This document shows, in pieces, positions 56,329 to 64,000 of a stretch of 64,000 nucleotides of DNA. The notes beneath the pieces were generated by a model. It saw only the letters and a list, made by a program, of their open reading frames with translations, ran no database searches and had not been told where the DNA came from. Position numbers and translations under genes: made by a program. The stretch comes from Bacillota bacterium (GTDB lineage: Bacteria > Bacillota > Clostridia > Lachnospirales > Lachnospiraceae), in the NCBI GenBank assembly GCA_029558315.1, contig JAKQFQ010000472.1, forward strand, positions 1-64,000, read 5' to 3'. Each line of letters begins with the position of its first letter. Within the stretch, counting starts at the first letter, position 1.

Positions 56329-58128
56329 ATGAAAATAAGAAAGTGGATTTTTTTTCTGGTAGGAATTCTATTGTTCCTACAGGGTAGAGTGTTACTATGC
56401 CCAATAATAGCTGATGCTTCAGAACTGGTACAATCGCCAGAGACGGTTGAAATTGATTTGCTTCATCAACATTCAGGAGAAAAGTGTTATGAAAGAGTAT
56501 GGGTTCCCTGTGGTGGTCACTGGGGTACCTATTTTGAACCATATGTAATGGCTACAGTTTATTCTTGTTCTAATGCATATAGCAACCAGGTAGTCAATGG
56601 AGTAACGCTATCCTCTATCCATAATAGCTGGGTATGTAATGAGATGCTTGGAATCCATGAAGGAGACTATGCTGCATCATGTATCTGTACAGAGAATCTG
56701 ATGGGACATTTTAGCGTAACACGAAAAGAAACAGATGCAGGGATAGTATTAGAAGCAGTATTACTTGATGCTTCTGCTCAATTAACAGAGTATTCAATCA
56801 CCTGGAATCGTGGAATAACACAGTCAGACGAGAATGCCTCTTGGATTATTGTGCCGGTGAATGGAGTTTATACAGCAACAATAGAATGGTATGATGCCAA
56901 AGAAGAAGCATGGCATCAGGCGGCGATTGACTATACGGAGTTATCTATTCCCATAAATATTCATTATATGGTTAATGAAGTATCTGTTTCAGAGTCAATC
57001 ATACGTTATGGAGATGCGGTAGGCAATGTGTTACCGCCGACACGCAGTGGTTATGATTTTTGCGGATACTATTATAAGGAACAGTTGATTAATAATGCGG
57101 ATGGTTCTGCAGTAAATGGGACATTTGCAGACTGGGAAGAAAGTGAGGTGTACTTAGAATCCGCATGGAAACCAAGACATTACCTGATTTATTATGGAGA
57201 AGATCTTGATGAAGACGGCATGTTAGATGAATCACAGGAAGTCATTTTTGGTGAGGAATATCAATCTATTACATGTCCGGAGAATCGGCAGGGATTTTCT
57301 TTTCAGGGATATTATATTGGAAATGAGCAAATTTTTGATTCTGAAGGTCAACCTACGAATCTTTGGAAGTGGGATTTGGAAGGGGAACTGACATTGGTTG
57401 ATCAATGGGTGCCGATAATCAGTCATACTATAGAGTGTGAAACTCACATAGAAGAATCGCAGGTCGCAGATGTTGTTGCTTCTAGTGTTCCACAAGAGAC
57501 TACAATTAGTGAAGACGCAGTAACAATGGAAATGGAAGATATTAGTGTGAATACCACTGATAACACTACTGTTAGTATAGAAGCTAATGAACAAAATGAT
57601 TACTCAGAAAATCTGCCGGAAACGACAAATGAGACGCAGCAGGATGAAATAGAAGAACCTATTATTATAGAGTCAATACCTCAGAATAACATAAGAGAAG
57701 AGATATCAGCAAATGAGATTCCACTATTGCTGTCACCGGTATCACCGCAGATGAATCAGGAAACATTGGCAGAATCTCATACCTTGCTAAAAAATGTTAT
57801 AAAAGTAACAACGATTACAATTGGTAGTCTTGTTGCAATATGGGGATGCGTATGGGCTTGGCTGTACTTTTTTGCGATGGCCTCAATTTGGTCTTATCAG
57901 ATAAGTGGAAAGCAACTCCTTCTTGGAAAACAACTAATTACTTCGAAGGGACCTGTGTTACAGATTAATATCACGAAAAAAATGCTGCTAAAGTGTGATA
58001 CGAACCAGATTCAGATTACCATTCCCAGGTGGTTTGTAAAAATGCAGAAAAATAAGGAAATTCTAATTCATGTACCGGATAGAACCATTTCCGAACATAT
58101 TAAAGCAATAATGAATATCAAACTGTAG
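56329..58128 (+). CDS. Secreted/membrane-spanning protein with InlB-B-like repeats, unknown function
   Basis: The 599-residue protein has a signal peptide (about 1-30) and a Cys-rich region with C53, C61, C80, C103, C118 and C120 around HQHSGEKCYERVWVPCGGHW. A beta-rich part (about 130-205) and two InlB-B/Listeria-Bacteroides-like repeats (about 205-365) follow. Then comes an acidic Thr/Asn/Glu stalk (about 370-485), one strong membrane segment (about 490-525) and a basic cytoplasmic tail (526-599). So it spans the membrane with a large outer part. It heads a set with two ClpX-like ATPases and an unknown protein. Its role might be a surface sensor or anchor for them, but this is inference from order. 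ATGGAGG precedes the ATG. Confidence 0.75.
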   Translation: MKIRKWIFFLVGILLFLQGRVLLCPIIADASELVQSPETVEIDLLHQHSGEKCYERVWVPCGGHWGTYFEPYVMATVYSCSNAYSNQVVNGVTLSSIHNSWVCNEMLGIHEGDYAASCICTENLMGHFSVTRKETDAGIVLEAVLLDASAQLTEYSITWNRGITQSDENASWIIVPVNGVYTATIEWYDAKEEAWHQAAIDYTELSIPINIHYMVNEVSVSESIIRYGDAVGNVLPPTRSGYDFCGYYYKEQLINNADGSAVNGTFADWEESEVYLESAWKPRHYLIYYGEDLDEDGMLDESQEVIFGEEYQSITCPENRQGFSFQGYYIGNEQIFDSEGQPTNLWKWDLEGELTLVDQWVPIISHTIECETHIEESQVADVVASSVPQETTISEDAVTMEMEDISVNTTDNTTVSIEANEQNDYSENLPETTNETQQDEIEEPIIIESIPQNNIREEISANEIPLLLSPVSPQMNQETLAESHTLLKNVIKVTTITIGSLVAIWGCVWAWLYFFAMASIWSYQISGKQLLLGKQLITSKGPVLQINITKKMLLKCDTNQIQITIPRWFVKMQKNKEILIHVPDRTISEHIKAIMNIKL

Positions 58129-58157
58129 CGTATTCAATATTACTCTATAGTATGCGC

Positions 58158-58186
58158 TTGCACTACCACACCAAACAAGGTAAAAT
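58158..58186 (+). promoter_or_regulatory. Promoter for the first ClpX-like gene
   Basis: TTGCAC (58158-58163) and TAAAAT (58181-58186) are 17 bases apart, and the start would be near 58193. An imperfect inverted repeat TTGCACTAC/GTAGTGTAA (58158-58166 and 58201-58209) flanks it. The -35 box lies in the left arm, a layout that suits a repressor. Confidence 0.5.
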
Positions 58187-58229
58187 AAGAATATTATTTT
58201 GTAGTGTAAATAGAAGAGGAATAGGCAAT

Positions 58230-59738
58230 ATGGTACACATTTTTTCCGCGTTGGAGCGACAGAAGGAACAGATAGAAGCAGTGTCGGACGGAAAACTGAA
58301 AAGAGGAAATAAGAGTGCGGTTTCAGAATATATTTTGAGCCGTTTGGTATTAGTGTGCGATGAAATACGGGTTACGGATGTTGATGCAATAGGATATCTT
58401 GAAGTATTGTATAACAGAGTACTGGAGGATCCAAGAATCGCATCAACAGAACGTAGCCTATTGGACGTATTAGACAAGATGGAAGAAGATTTGATGTTTG
58501 ACTGTTCCGTTTTTGGAGAGCGGGCGACATTTATCTTGAATTTTTTAGAAGCGGATTTATTACGTAGTGCTGCGGACAAAACAAGAAATGATAATGAAAA
58601 GAGAATACTTGGAAGAATTCAGATAATACGTTCTTTATTCCTGGAGGAAAATAAAAAGGATTATGACGAACATAAGGGTGCCAGTAAACCGGCGCAGATC
58701 AAAGCATATTTAGATGAGCATGTAATCGGTCAAGAGGTGGCTAAAAAGGCAATCAGTTTAGCTGTTTATGGACACGATAAGAGAGTGAAACATCCAGATA
58801 TTAAGTTCGCATCAAATGTTGTCTTACTAATTGGACCGTCCGGGTGCGGAAAAACAGAAATTATGCGAAGAATTCAGGAAATTACAGATTATCCAATGAT
58901 ATTTACTGATGTTTCTTCACTTGGGGCCTCACAATACAGGGGGAGACATAAAGAGGATATTTTAATCTCACTCTGGGAACAGGCGGGACGAAAGAAAGCA
59001 TTAGCTGAAAACGGTATTATTTTTATGGATGAATTTGATAAGCTGCTTCTTCCTGCTATTTCTGAGAAGGGAATCAATATGCATGACGATGTCCAATCTC
59101 AATTACTTACTATGCTGGAAGGCAGCGATGTAGAACTGAAAGTTAATGGACAGAATCTTGTTTTAAACACTTCACATATGCTTTTCATTCTTGCAGGAGC
59201 ATTCCAAGGAATTGAGGAGTATATCCGAAACGATCAAAAACGAAGAAAACAAATTGCAGGCAATATTGGATTTTTATCTCCGCTTGAGAAAGAAATGGAT
59301 TTAGATTTTGTGCGGGAAAACATTAGCCATGAGGTTCTTATGGCTTATGGAATGAAACGCGAATTGGCCGGAAGAATAAGTGCGATTGCAGTTCTTGAAA
59401 GACTACAGAGAAAAGATATGATTCGCATACTGACAGAGCCCAGGGAAAGTATTATTTGCAGATATGAGAAGGAGTTTCAACTATCCTGTGGAGCAGATCT
59501 GGAATTTACAGAGGATGCATTAGAGGCTATTGCTGACCTTGCTTTGAAGGAGCCAATTGGTGCAAGAGCGTTACAGCCGATTGTGCGAAAAGCATTAAGA
59601 GATGCTTTGTTCTGTGCCCCACAGAGGTCTAAAGGCGGTCACGTCATTGTTGATAGAGAAGTGATTTTAGAAGGGAAACTACCCATTTTTGAAGAAGCGG
59701 ATGAACGCACGGGAGAGTGGAATGAAGAAAATCTTTGA
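58230..59738 (+). CDS. Divergent ClpX/HslU-like AAA+ ATPase, copy 1
   Basis: The 502-residue protein has a novel helical N-terminal region (1-155) with no zinc finger. The AAA+ core opens QIKAYLDEHVIGQE, then has Walker A GPSGCGKT (202-209), pore loop QYRGRHKE where ClpX has GYVG, and Walker B FMDEFDK (D267, E268). A ClpP-type loop GNIGF, an Arg finger in ELAGRI and sensor II in GARALQPIV complete the core. ATP-driven unfolding with a partner protease is likely. The altered pore loop suggests a special substrate. The ATG at 58230 follows GAAGAGGA; a more upstream ATG lacks a site. It has its own promoter and overlaps the next gene by 17 bases. Confidence 0.85.
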   Translation: MVHIFSALERQKEQIEAVSDGKLKRGNKSAVSEYILSRLVLVCDEIRVTDVDAIGYLEVLYNRVLEDPRIASTERSLLDVLDKMEEDLMFDCSVFGERATFILNFLEADLLRSAADKTRNDNEKRILGRIQIIRSLFLEENKKDYDEHKGASKPAQIKAYLDEHVIGQEVAKKAISLAVYGHDKRVKHPDIKFASNVVLLIGPSGCGKTEIMRRIQEITDYPMIFTDVSSLGASQYRGRHKEDILISLWEQAGRKKALAENGIIFMDEFDKLLLPAISEKGINMHDDVQSQLLTMLEGSDVELKVNGQNLVLNTSHMLFILAGAFQGIEEYIRNDQKRRKQIAGNIGFLSPLEKEMDLDFVRENISHEVLMAYGMKRELAGRISAIAVLERLQRKDMIRILTEPRESIICRYEKEFQLSCGADLEFTEDALEAIADLALKEPIGARALQPIVRKALRDALFCAPQRSKGGHVIVDREVILEGKLPIFEEADERTGEWNEENL

Positions 59739-61275
59739 TCAATGCACACAACAGGATTTTCCACAGTATTTAAAAGAAAGAATGACCGAATACCAGGCAA
59801 AGAGGAAAAAATTCTCGAATCCAAAAGCTGTTTTTGATTACCTGTCTTTGGTGATTTACTATCTATATGTTGTAAGACCGAAACAAGAACAAACACTTGC
59901 AAGCATTATGAAACTTCTGGGGGCAACCTATCGTGAGCGTGGTTATAAGACCCCGTTCTGGGGCATTGTTCGCAAGGCAGCCAATGATTATCCTAAAGAA
60001 TTGCTTTTTTTTCAGGGACGTCAACTGGAAGACCAAATAACCAATGACGATGTGGAGGAAATGTTTGATTTCCTGGAATATGATATATTGCAGGAAACAG
60101 ATGATACAGAAAAAGAAATGGATCTTGGACAGCTCGGTATATGTCGTGTAAGATATCGTCAGGATCGCTCCAATCATATTCATATGAAGAGGACTGCGAA
60201 AGAAAAGGACAAGGAAACAAATGAAGGTTTTTTGGAGTTGTGCAAAGAATTTATAGATGAGTATTCACCACAAAAGATTAAAGAATATTTGGACGAATAT
60301 GTCATAGGACAGGAAGAAACTAAAAAAACATTAAGTGCAGTCCTGTATAATCATTATCTTCGCATATTGAATCCGCAAGAGAATCTGGTAAAAACAAATG
60401 TACTGATGATTGGTCCGTCAGGCTGCGGGAAAACAGAATTAATTCGTAGAATAATGGACCTTGTTAACGTACCTGTTGTGATTTCTGATTTTAGTGGGGT
60501 AGTTGCCACTCCGTGGAAAGGAAGAAATAAGGAAGAAGCATTACTGAATTTGTACATAAAGGCCGGGAAAGATATGGCACTGGCTGAATGTGGGATTGTG
60601 TTTTGCGATGAGTTCGATAAAATCATACCAACGAAAGATTACTTAAAAAATGGTGATATTAATAATGAACTGCAAGGACAGATGCTTGGAATGATGGAAG
60701 GCACAGTTATGGATATTCCATTTCCCGTAGGGCAGGGCGCTGTAGCTAATCTTTCGATGAATACCAAAAACATACTGTTTATTTGTGCCGGAGCATTTGA
60801 AGGCCTGGATAAGATTGTAGAGAAAGATGTAGCAGATACAACCATGGGATTTGGAAGTGAAGCAAAGCTGCAACAAACGTTTGAGATTACACAGGATAAT
60901 ATTAAGACAGAGCATTTGATGAAATATGGCATGAAGGCAGAACTTGCAGGAAGAATTGGAACCATTACAGTATTACAGGGGCTGGATCGTACTGCAATGA
61001 AACGCGTACTATTAGAACCAAAGGATAGTATCCTTTCAAAATACGAGAACGAATTTCGAGTGAAGGAACAGGTGAAATTAACTTTTCTTCCGGAAGCACT
61101 GGATGTCATTATTGATCGTGTGCTGAACATGAGTATTGGTGCGAGAGGATTAAATTCTGTGATACATGATATTCTTGCTGAAGCCTTATTTGAAGTACCG
61201 ACGATGGAAACGGTACATGAGGTTCTGATCACAAAAGCAGCAGCCGAATTGGAAGAAAAGCCAGAATACAGATAG
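59722..61275 (+). CDS. Divergent ClpX/HslU-like AAA+ ATPase, copy 2
   Basis: The 517-residue protein has a different N-terminal region (1-180), partly aromatic and basic, and no zinc finger. Its AAA+ core has KIKEYLDEYVIGQE, Walker A GPSGCGKT (231-238), pore loop PWKGRNKEE, Walker B FCDEFDK (D296, E297), MGF in TTMGFGSEAK, Arg finger ELAGRI and sensor II GARGLNSVI. It shares the xxKGR/xxRGR pore loop and ELAGRI with copy 1, so the two form a distinct subgroup apart from the zinc-finger ClpX at 51051. The ATG at 59722 has GGGAG upstream and lies inside copy 1, so they are coupled and may form a mixed ring. Confidence 0.85.
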   Translation: MKKIFDQCTQQDFPQYLKERMTEYQAKRKKFSNPKAVFDYLSLVIYYLYVVRPKQEQTLASIMKLLGATYRERGYKTPFWGIVRKAANDYPKELLFFQGRQLEDQITNDDVEEMFDFLEYDILQETDDTEKEMDLGQLGICRVRYRQDRSNHIHMKRTAKEKDKETNEGFLELCKEFIDEYSPQKIKEYLDEYVIGQEETKKTLSAVLYNHYLRILNPQENLVKTNVLMIGPSGCGKTELIRRIMDLVNVPVVISDFSGVVATPWKGRNKEEALLNLYIKAGKDMALAECGIVFCDEFDKIIPTKDYLKNGDINNELQGQMLGMMEGTVMDIPFPVGQGAVANLSMNTKNILFICAGAFEGLDKIVEKDVADTTMGFGSEAKLQQTFEITQDNIKTEHLMKYGMKAELAGRIGTITVLQGLDRTAMKRVLLEPKDSILSKYENEFRVKEQVKLTFLPEALDVIIDRVLNMSIGARGLNSVIHDILAEALFEVPTMETVHEVLITKAAAELEEKPEYR

Positions 61276-61292
61276 AAGGGTAAGAGAGCATC

Positions 61293-62807
61293 ATGATTGT
61301 TGGATTAACAACACTGGAAACAGTGTGGCTTCGTACGGCACAGAGTCTAGATACTACACTGAAAGGTTTATTTCCGCATTTTTTCCAAGAGGTTGTGATA
61401 CCGGCTGCAAATAATCCTTGGAGTATGCAAAGACGAGAACAGAATGAAGAAGAAGATGTGAAAGAATATATTCGCAAAAATAGTGTTATTCTTGAGATTT
61501 TCTCGTCCGAATTATTGGACTTTCTTGCTGATTACTATCGTCCTGTTCTTTTGAAATTACAAGAGCATGAGTTGGTTCTGCTCATCCTTATTTCAGGTAT
61601 GGCACGAATTCCAATAATGCCACAGACAAGAGAATTATTAAACGAACGTCTTATCCTGGATGAGCAATTTACTTTTAGGAAGGGGTTACAGACACTTTTT
61701 GACATTCAATATCGAAGTGAATTCACGACATATCTTGCAAGAAAACAAGGAATTCGTATTTGTGAGATTCAGGAATTCAGAGAAGAAATGCAAAAAGAAA
61801 AGAGATTTGATGAGGATAAAAGCGTCTGTTCAGCAGAGGAATGCTATGAGAATTATTGCCGTATCGTTCAGCAATTACTTCTACCGGATCGGCCCCCCCA
61901 CACTTTTATAGAAGATTATGAATGGTATCATGAATTGAGAACGAAAATTGATGGTGGACTTTATCCTAAACGCAGGAATAAATTCACGCAATGTATTCAG
62001 ATAAAAACAAAAAATTATTTTGTTACAGATAATCGTAAGTGTATGCATTTTAGAATTACTGCGATGCTGGCAAGACATAATGAGGATGAAACGGTTGCAT
62101 TATGCTGGAAGGATATTTTAAAATATCCTTGTATGGAAGAACTGCAGATTGAAAAAAGAATGCTACAATATAATCAGAGTGAGGCATTTTTAGAGAATTA
62201 TCAAAAGTTAAAATGCCGTGTGTTAAGGGCAATATGGTTAACCGACTGGCATATATTATGTAGAAATAAAAAGTTGTCCGATAGAGAGGGGGATTTAACC
62301 TCAGAACGGTTGGATATCTGGAAAGAGCAAACTACAAAAATTATTGATTTTGTCGGAGCAATTCCATTACAAATGCGATATGATCGCTTGGTAGAAAGTG
62401 AAGTAAGATATATTATTTATCGAAACATGCATCGCCTAAGTGAGGCTACAAAAAGAATACGCAGCAGATGGTTTTGTGAAAAATTCAGCAAATATGCATT
62501 TTCACTGGCGAATATGGAATGTCCGGGATACTTGGAAGAGGATATAGATGAATTGAATCCGGCTATGTGGAAGCAAGGGAATATATACGAACAGCTTGAT
62601 GTTTCTACTGGAGATATGCGAATGCATCGTTATTTCCTCTACGAGGGAATGGAAGCGAAGTACATTGGAAATGTCTATGATGAACCGGAACGGAAACAAT
62701 TAAAAATGGAATTTGAAGAGCAGCTAAAGAAAGATGTTGAAAAGATTGTGAGATATTGGTTCTTACGAAATATTCAATTAACCAGAGCTATTTTGAATGA
62801 ATACTAA
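61293..62807 (+). CDS. Unknown 504-residue protein, last gene of the ClpX-like set
   Basis: This 504-residue, largely helical protein is rich in Glu, Arg and Tyr and has no signal peptide or membrane helix. I do not recognise its family. Visible features are a moderately hydrophobic stretch ELVLLILISGMARIPIM near residue 93, an acidic/basic alternation from 150 to 180, paired Cys (CSAEECYENYC), and a C-terminal amphipathic helix. It starts 17 bases after copy 2 of the ClpX-like ATPases and has GAAGGG some distance upstream, so it is probably in the same transcript. It could be an adaptor or substrate for the ATPases. No function is claimed. Confidence 0.75.
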   Translation: MIVGLTTLETVWLRTAQSLDTTLKGLFPHFFQEVVIPAANNPWSMQRREQNEEEDVKEYIRKNSVILEIFSSELLDFLADYYRPVLLKLQEHELVLLILISGMARIPIMPQTRELLNERLILDEQFTFRKGLQTLFDIQYRSEFTTYLARKQGIRICEIQEFREEMQKEKRFDEDKSVCSAEECYENYCRIVQQLLLPDRPPHTFIEDYEWYHELRTKIDGGLYPKRRNKFTQCIQIKTKNYFVTDNRKCMHFRITAMLARHNEDETVALCWKDILKYPCMEELQIEKRMLQYNQSEAFLENYQKLKCRVLRAIWLTDWHILCRNKKLSDREGDLTSERLDIWKEQTTKIIDFVGAIPLQMRYDRLVESEVRYIIYRNMHRLSEATKRIRSRWFCEKFSKYAFSLANMECPGYLEEDIDELNPAMWKQGNIYEQLDVSTGDMRMHRYFLYEGMEAKYIGNVYDEPERKQLKMEFEEQLKKDVEKIVRYWFLRNIQLTRAILNEY

Positions 62808-63043
62808 AACTCCCATATCGTTAACGATACAGGAGTTAGCAAGTGAATCGTATCATGTAGTTACCTCATTGGTTTTAGTGATTACCTTAGGTCTCAATTT
62901 TCAGCTGCCCCACGGAGCGAATCTCGTGAAACAGACTGTACTTTATCTTTAAAGGTAATGTTATCTGTTACTTATTATATCGGCTGACATAGGCAATTAG
63001 TGAAGGAATTCGAGGAAAATAAGCAAAAGATTGGGGTATTAAT
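62808..63043 (+). promoter_or_regulatory. Structured leader before the diguanylate cyclase gene
   Basis: An inverted repeat near 62811-62840 (arms AACTCC and GGAGTT, with an inner ATCGTT/AACGAT) lacks a T run. Further on, ATTACCTT (about 62879) pairs with AAGGTAAT (about 62952) around an inner CACGGAG/CTCGTG stem. No known riboswitch consensus was recognised and no convincing promoter is called. Confidence 0.3.
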
Positions 63044-64000
63044 ATGAAACAGAATACAAAGAAAAAAATTGGTAAGCTTCAAATAGCAATTCTGGTCAGA
63101 ACTGTTTTACCAATGCTTATTATGGGTGTGGTGATTGCGGTTACAGCAATCGGCAGATACAAAAGTTTATTAACTAAGGAGGTGGATTCCTCCTTACTGG
63201 CCGTTGCAACAACGATAGCAGCCGCTTATGATGAGATTTATCCTGGAGATTACAATTTAGTTGGGGAGCAGATCGTTTCATTATATAAAGGAGAACAGGA
63301 GCTAACTGGTGATTTTTCCATTATTGACGGTATCAAGGAAGATACGGGTATTGATATCACACTTTTTTATAAAGATACCAGAATACTAACGACGTTACGT
63401 GATGAGTATGGAGAGAGATATGTAGCTACCGGTGTACATGCAGCAATCTATCATCAGATGGAGAAAACAGAGGCTCCACTGTATTATATTTCTGAGATTC
63501 GGGATATACGTTATTACATCTGCTATATTCCGATACATAACTCTGATGGGACTTTGTTTGGAATGGTTGCAGTTGCTAAACCAGTTGCCGAGATTGAGAA
63601 ACAGGCAACAAAGGCAGCGAATCCTATCTGGGTGATTATGTTATTGTGCATGGTCTTTGCCGGTTTTGTTAGTATTAACTATACCAAAGGATTAGTATAT
63701 GCCATCCAAAAGATTAAAGGCTTTCTGGCTGGAATGGTAAGTGGAGAATTGAGTAATAATATGGAGGGGAGAGTATTAGGCAGACAGGACGAGGTTGGTG
63801 AAGTCAGTAAGGCAATCGTAGAAATGCAAAGTGCCATTCGTGTTTTGGTGGAACGTGATCCACTAACTGCACTCTATAATAGAAGATACGGAACTGCCAA
63901 GTTAAAAAAACTGCAAAAACATGCAGAAAAGAGCGGAATGCCCTATGCAGTAGCACTCTCTGATATTGATTTCTTCAAAAAAGTAAATGACACGTATGGC
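63044..64000 (+). CDS. Membrane-bound diguanylate cyclase, cut by the window end
   Basis: The 319 visible residues give one membrane helix (about 16-37) and an extracellular Cache-like sensing domain (about 40-185). A second helix (about 203-223), a HAMP-like linker (about 225-280, GRQDEVGEVSKAIVEMQ) and the start of a GGDEF domain (ERDPLTALYNRRYG, then LSDIDFFKKVNDTYG) follow. The GG(D/E)EF motif itself lies beyond the window. It would make cyclic di-GMP in response to an outside ligand. TGGGGT precedes the ATG. It is separate from the ClpX-like set, being preceded by a 236-base leader. Confidence 0.88.
   Translation, partial: MKQNTKKKIGKLQIAILVRTVLPMLIMGVVIAVTAIGRYKSLLTKEVDSSLLAVATTIAAAYDEIYPGDYNLVGEQIVSLYKGEQELTGDFSIIDGIKEDTGIDITLFYKDTRILTTLRDEYGERYVATGVHAAIYHQMEKTEAPLYYISEIRDIRYYICYIPIHNSDGTLFGMVAVAKPVAEIEKQATKAANPIWVIMLLCMVFAGFVSINYTKGLVYAIQKIKGFLAGMVSGELSNNMEGRVLGRQDEVGEVSKAIVEMQSAIRVLVERDPLTALYNRRYGTAKLKKLQKHAEKSGMPYAVALSDIDFFKKVNDTYG

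Noticed and set aside
62808-62970. c-di-GMP riboswitch (type I or II) before the diguanylate cyclase
   Set aside because: The conserved core sequences of neither type could be found; only generic stems are visible.
62970-62990. Sigma-D/FliA promoter (GCCGATAT on the minus strand)
   Set aside because: The matching TAAA element 15 bases upstream is absent and no minus-strand gene follows at a sensible distance.

Overview
The window reads as a chromosomal segment from a Clostridia bacterium, most likely Lachnospiraceae. The grounds are strong AGGAGG-type ribosome sites, moderately low G+C, TTG and GTG starts, and typical families (DUF6077-like and VanZ-like proteins, GH25 lysozymes with Ig-like repeats, a CspABC-like S8 protein). 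No tRNA, rRNA, CRISPR array, insertion sequence or phage module was recognised.

Positions 1-47,657 hold a very large surface-glycan locus, almost all on the + strand. It encodes nucleotide-sugar enzymes: UDP-xylose synthase, GDP-mannose 4,6-dehydratase plus a GDP-4-keto-6-deoxymannose reductase, ManC, UDP-glucose dehydrogenase, RmlA, RmlB, RmlC (no RmlD seen) and a phosphohexomutase. About fifteen glycosyltransferase domains or more accompany them. Two are unusual multidomain proteins: a TagA-VanZ-TagA fusion and a double GT4. Two export routes are present, an MsbA/PglK-like ABC flippase and a Wzm/Wzt exporter whose Wzt has a C-terminal carbohydrate-binding-type domain. The gene after Wzt encodes a methyltransferase with a kinase-like domain, which recalls Gram-negative chain terminators such as WbdD. 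A phosphoglycosyl transferase and an LCP ligase suggest undecaprenyl-linked assembly and attachment to the wall. Two membrane-anchored GH25 lysozymes, an SGNH-fold protein without catalytic residues, a split DUF6077-like membrane protein, an EamA/SMR pair and an AraC regulator are interspersed.

Positions 47,679-52,670 hold GlmS, an HtrA/DegP-type protease and a ClpX-type unfoldase with a zinc finger and an acidic repeat linker. A subtilisin-like protein (52,762-54,492) has an apparent Ser-to-Glu change at the nucleophile. Its TTG start lies in the T-tract of the preceding terminator. An AT-rich gap and a minus-strand carbamate kinase follow.

Positions 56,329-62,807 carry what I consider the most novel unit. 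It comprises a secreted/membrane-spanning protein with InlB-B-like repeats, two tandem divergent ClpX/HslU-type AAA+ ATPases that keep (I/M)GF loops but have altered pore loops, and a 504-residue protein of unknown family. The leader of the first gene has five 10-bp repeats. The window ends inside a Cache-HAMP-GGDEF diguanylate cyclase.

Promoters and terminators are reported only where hexamers or stems could be read directly. Functions rest on motif recognition by eye; no database search was run.
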